From Bacteroidia bacterium (GTDB taxonomy: Bacteria > Bacteroidota > Bacteroidia > UKL13-3), in contig JACMQU010000084.1 of NCBI GenBank assembly GCA_014376805.1, positions 1 to 36,721 of the forward strand: a stretch of DNA of 36,721 nucleotides. Direction: 5' to 3'. Below the pieces are notes generated by a model that did not search any database, was not told the DNA's origin, and worked only from the letters and a program-made list of their open reading frames with translations. Positions 34,139 to 36,721 of this stretch are shown here, piece after piece. How positions within the stretch are numbered: position 1 is the first letter of the stretch; the number at the start of each line of letters is the position of its first letter. The position numbers and the translations under genes are program-made.

Positions 34139-35224
34139 ATGAAAATGCGAACTTTATCTATTTTACTATTCAGCCTTTTAGTTCTGGCTGAACCAACTTT
34201 TGCTGGTCCGAAAAAACCAAAAAAACCAAAAAAAATTGTTTTCCTGATTGGTGACGGTATGGGTTTAACTCAAATTACCGGTGCTATGGCAGACTTTACG
34301 GGTAGAAATTCATTTGAACGATTTACATATATTGGCTTAAGTAAAACGGCTTCTGCCGATAATTATATAACAGATAGTGGTGCAGGTGCTACCGTTTTTT
34401 CAATTGGCAAAAAGACGTATAATGGTGCCATTGGAGTGGACAGTGCAGGTAAGGAAAAGGAAGGCCTTTTTGAAAAACTAAAGACGGCTGCCTGGGGAAC
34501 AGGTGTGGTAGTAACTTCATCCGTTACGCATGCAACTCCTGCCGCTTTTTATGCGCATGTTACCTCCAGAAAATCTGAAGATGAAATTGCAGAATCTCTG
34601 ATCCTGAATAATTGTGACCTGGCAATAGGTGGAGGTAAAAAGTTTTTTTTGGGAAGAAAAGATAAACGGAACCTTTTTGAAGAACTGAATGAGAAAGGTT
34701 TTACCATTGCCACTGATACCTTTTTAAAGATTTTTGATGCTAAAAAAATAATTTATACACTTGCAGAAAATGGTATGAAAACTATGCAGGAAGGTAGAGG
34801 TGATTACCTTATGCAGGCAACAAAATTAGCGCAAAAAAATTTAGAAAAACATTATGGCAATTATTTTTTAATGGTTGAAGCTTCACAAATTGACTGGGGT
34901 GGACATGATAATAATTTTGAATACATGAAAGCTGAGTTAATTGATTTTAACCAGGTAATAAACGCAGTGCTTGATGAGGCGATTAAAGACGGTAATACCC
35001 TCGTAATTGTTACCGCAGATCATGAAACAGGAGGATTAAGTCTGCTTGAAAATAAAGAGAATAAACATTTATTTAAGGCTAATTATGCAAGCTCCGGACA
35101 TAGTGGTGTTATGGTACCTGTATTCGCTTATGGACCGGGAGCTGAACAATTTGCAGGTGTGTATGAAAACACAGAAATTTATTATAAAATAGTAACCCTC
35201 TTAAAATTAAATGGCAAATTATAA
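34139..35224 (+). CDS. Alkaline phosphatase, exported
   Basis: A 361-residue metal-dependent phosphomonoesterase, released to the periplasm, giving phosphate from organic esters. Seen: signal peptide (MKMRTLSILLFSLLVLAEPTFA), a Lys/Pro-rich linker GPKKPKKPKK, the metal-binding IGDGMG (Asp39), catalytic Ser80 in ITDSGAGAT, HATPAAFYAHV, IDWGGHDNN and TADHETGGL, and a final His in SSGHSG. The ATG at 34139 gives a proper signal peptide; the frame is open 12 codons more. The last 14 bases overlap the start of the small membrane-protein gene. It is shorter than E. coli PhoA, as is common in this group. Confidence 0.92.
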   Translation: MKMRTLSILLFSLLVLAEPTFAGPKKPKKPKKIVFLIGDGMGLTQITGAMADFTGRNSFERFTYIGLSKTASADNYITDSGAGATVFSIGKKTYNGAIGVDSAGKEKEGLFEKLKTAAWGTGVVVTSSVTHATPAAFYAHVTSRKSEDEIAESLILNNCDLAIGGGKKFFLGRKDKRNLFEELNEKGFTIATDTFLKIFDAKKIIYTLAENGMKTMQEGRGDYLMQATKLAQKNLEKHYGNYFLMVEASQIDWGGHDNNFEYMKAELIDFNQVINAVLDEAIKDGNTLVIVTADHETGGLSLLENKENKHLFKANYASSGHSGVMVPVFAYGPGAEQFAGVYENTEIYYKIVTLLKLNGKL

Positions 35225-35462
35225 TACCTTTTTCTGGATAGCGGGGCTTATTGGTTTAGGTTTGTTAATGGTTTATGTGATACTACCCAGAATAAGTAAA
35301 AATTACAATACGGAGAAAGGAATAAAATTATTAATTTTTTATGGAATGATGGGTTATTTATCCTATGATTTTTTTATAAAAGAAAAATATATGTACATGC
35401 TGTTTTTTGTGCTGGGTTCAGCCGCATTTACTTACCTTGTTTATACAGCTAAGAGAAAATAA
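35211..35462 (+). CDS. Small inner-membrane protein
   Basis: An 83-residue protein with three likely membrane segments (about residues 6-26, 39-55 and 58-77), few charges between them and a basic end (TAKRK). I do not recognise it. The ATG lies inside the end of the alkaline phosphatase gene (14-base overlap), so translation is likely coupled. A role in phosphate handling is only suggested by position. It has a normal codon pattern and a closed reading frame, so it is probably real. Confidence 0.65.
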   Translation: MANYNTFFWIAGLIGLGLLMVYVILPRISKNYNTEKGIKLLIFYGMMGYLSYDFFIKEKYMYMLFFVLGSAAFTYLVYTAKRK

Positions 35463-35520
35463 ATTTAAAGGTAAAAGTAATAAAATTAACAGTTGAGAAT
35501 TTATTAAAAGGAGAAAAATA

Positions 35521-36297
35521 TTACTTCTTACAAAGTTTAAGTAATTCATTAAAATTACCCTTAAAAACATTGAAATCAACATCGCCTTTTATGCCTTTAA
35601 CACGGCCGCTTTCATTATGTTGCCAGAAATTCCATTTGGTAGTTAAGCGATTTAAATCATCGGTAGCATAGTGAGCAATCCATAGCGGATAGCGATTAAA
35701 TTCTTTACCGCTAAAATAATGGCTGTAGAAAGAGTAGTTTGTATAAAGTATTGGTGTAACACCATAATATTTTTCGGCCATTTCCAACCACCTTTTCACA
35801 CTTTTCTTAAGTCGGGCAGGAGGGCAACTACCTTTTATTTCTACATCCAAAACAGGTGGAAGATCTTCTTTTACTAATTTTACCTGACTTTTAAACAGAA
35901 TAAATTGTTCATCTGCTGTTAAATGCGGGCGAAAAAAATGGTAAGCACCTCTTAACATATTCACTTCCTGAGCTTGTTTCCAGTTATCCTGAAACATTAC
36001 ATCTTTTATAGATTTACCTTCTGTAGCTTTCATAAAGATAAAACTAATTCCTATGTCGTTAGAAACGTGTTCACTAACTGATTCCCAATTTATTCTCCCT
36101 TGATGTTTTGAAATATCTATACCATGAACAACATAATCAGGAGGAAGCCAAATGCCAAAACCCGGAAAATTAACTTTTTCCGTTCTCCGTAAGCTCCTGC
36201 TCATTGCCTTAAAAGGTGGATACCCTACAAAAACTAAGGTGGAAATGGCCACCACAGCAATTGTAATACCACTAATTAAAACTTTTCTGGCTTTCAT
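35521..36297 (-). CDS. Glycoside hydrolase family 25 lysozyme-like protein
   Basis: A 258-residue N-acetylmuramidase of family GH25 that cuts peptidoglycan. A single N-terminal hydrophobic segment (about 7-27) anchors or exports it, and the catalytic domain spans about 55-258. Active-site residues seen: Asp61 in HGIDISKHQG, and Asp151 and Glu153 in LPPVLDVEI. Also typical are MKATEG, RGAYHFF, ILYTNYSFY and the C-terminal WNFWQH and VDFNVFKG. It is divergent from the tRNA region. Role in wall turnover or defence cannot be separated. Confidence 0.93.
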   Translation of the reverse strand: MKARKVLISGITIAVVAISTLVFVGYPPFKAMSRSLRRTEKVNFPGFGIWLPPDYVVHGIDISKHQGRINWESVSEHVSNDIGISFIFMKATEGKSIKDVMFQDNWKQAQEVNMLRGAYHFFRPHLTADEQFILFKSQVKLVKEDLPPVLDVEIKGSCPPARLKKSVKRWLEMAEKYYGVTPILYTNYSFYSHYFSGKEFNRYPLWIAHYATDDLNRLTTKWNFWQHNESGRVKGIKGDVDFNVFKGNFNELLKLCKK

Positions 36298-36319
36298 TAT
36301 TAAATAAAGTAATGTATTA

Positions 36320-36327
36320 CAAAGTTA
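36320..36327 (-). promoter_or_regulatory. -7 box of the GH25 gene
   Basis: TAACTTTG on the minus strand (36327 to 36320), a perfect TAnnTTTG, 22 bases before the ATG at 36297. The palindrome GTAAAATTTTAC just upstream (36337-36348) overlaps the -33 region and may be an operator. Confidence 0.5.
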
Positions 36328-36489
36328 GCATAATTAGTAAAATTTTACACAAAATATGTACCAAAATATGAGATAATAGTGTGTAAAGTAGATTTTATTA
36401 TACAAAAAGCCTAATACTGATATATTTGAAAACGAATAGTAAAGGTGTTTGTTATTTAAAAGTTTATTTTTTTATAGAGCTGTTTTTTT

Positions 36490-36497
36490 TATATTTG
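36490..36497 (+). promoter_or_regulatory. -7 box upstream of tRNA-Met
   Basis: TATATTTG, a perfect TAnnTTTG, about 115 bases before the tRNA. No -33 element at the usual distance. A second identical box at 36421-36428 could also be used. Confidence 0.4.
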
Positions 36498-36611
36498 CGG
36501 CCCCTTAAATGAGGAAATAATTTCCTGCTAAAAAGTAGACGGTTTAACTTTAATGTTTTACAGATTCTAATTTTCAGAAATTAATTGAATAAGACAGGTT
36601 AAGAAAAAGAT

Positions 36612-36685
36612 GGCGGGGTAGCTCAGTTGGTTAGAGCACAGGATTCATAACCCTGAGGTCGGCAGTTCGATCCTGCTCCCCGCTA
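36612..36685 (+). tRNA. tRNA-Met (anticodon CAU), elongator type
   Basis: A 74-base tRNA: acceptor GGCGGGG with CCCCGCT (first pair G-U), D arm GCTC..GAGC, anticodon arm CAGGA-TTCATAA-CCCTG with anticodon CAT, variable loop AGGTC, T arm around TTCGATC, discriminator A. CCA is not encoded. The last anticodon-stem pair is A-C, seen in elongator Met tRNAs. It lacks the three G-C pairs of the initiator. A lysidine-modified Ile tRNA (CAU) is an alternative I consider less likely. Confidence 0.92.
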
Positions 36686-36721
36686 CAGTAAAGAAAGAGA
36701 AACGGAAAGAGAAATAGCAAA

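Larger units (their letters stand above)
36298..36611. other. Intergenic region with promoters for GH25 and tRNA-Met
   Basis: No reading frame of note. It holds the GH25 promoter (36320-36327), a palindrome GTAAAATTTTAC (36337-36348), two perfect plus-strand TATATTTG boxes (36421-36428, 36490-36497) and a tight hairpin AGGAAATAATTTCCT (36512-36526). Nothing else is recognisable. Confidence 0.5.

Overview
The window looks like ordinary chromosomal DNA of a low-GC member of the Bacteroidota. The evidence is the many TAnnTTTG -7 promoter boxes (some with a TTTG/TTG -33 element 18-21 bases upstream), the absence of strong Shine-Dalgarno sequences, a type IX secretion (T9SS) C-terminal domain, LruC/DUF4842 surface lipoproteins and a GSCFA protein. 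Placement near Chitinophagales is a guess. I see no transposase, integrase, phage gene, CRISPR array or rRNA.

Layout. 1-554 is non-coding but rich in hairpins. 555-5371 holds an HxlR regulator, free-methionine-R-sulfoxide reductase with a small lipoprotein, a membrane-anchored coiled-coil protein, then a plus-strand run of rmlC, a tryptophan 2,3-dioxygenase-family gene and two overlapping small secreted proteins. 5436-12868 is housekeeping and stress: CorA, RNase HI, a tandem universal stress protein, a DEAD-box-type helicase, MutS2 and a glutathione peroxidase. 13002-16960 carries a T9SS-exported protein with a CPWC motif and a DUF885 metalloprotease-like protein. 16961-17646 has no gene but holds a likely minus-strand non-coding RNA ending in an intrinsic terminator. 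17647-20627 is a DGPF/YCII protein with a long ECF42-like sigma factor, then an MFS transporter. 20751-24135 has a GNAT enzyme coupled to a small secreted protein, endonuclease III, an unrecognised acidic protein and a GSCFA protein. 24354-30971 is the accessory-looking core: three consecutive LruC-domain surface lipoproteins, the last two clear duplicates with a diverged, Asn/Gly-rich middle. 31176-36297 has a second universal stress protein, a nucleoside phosphorylase with dprA, an alkaline phosphatase overlapping a small membrane protein, and a GH25 lysozyme. A tRNA-Met (CAU) lies at 36612-36685.

How the genes fit together. Most neighbours are functionally unrelated housekeeping genes. The clearest linked sets are DGPF + sigma factor, the LruC trio, msrC + lipoprotein, nucleoside phosphorylase + dprA, and alkaline phosphatase + small membrane protein. 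Several start codons lie only 4-5 bases after a -7 box, which suggests leaderless mRNAs. Start codons were moved downstream of the longest reading frame where a promoter or family alignment argued for it. All family names come from recognising motifs by eye; no search was run.
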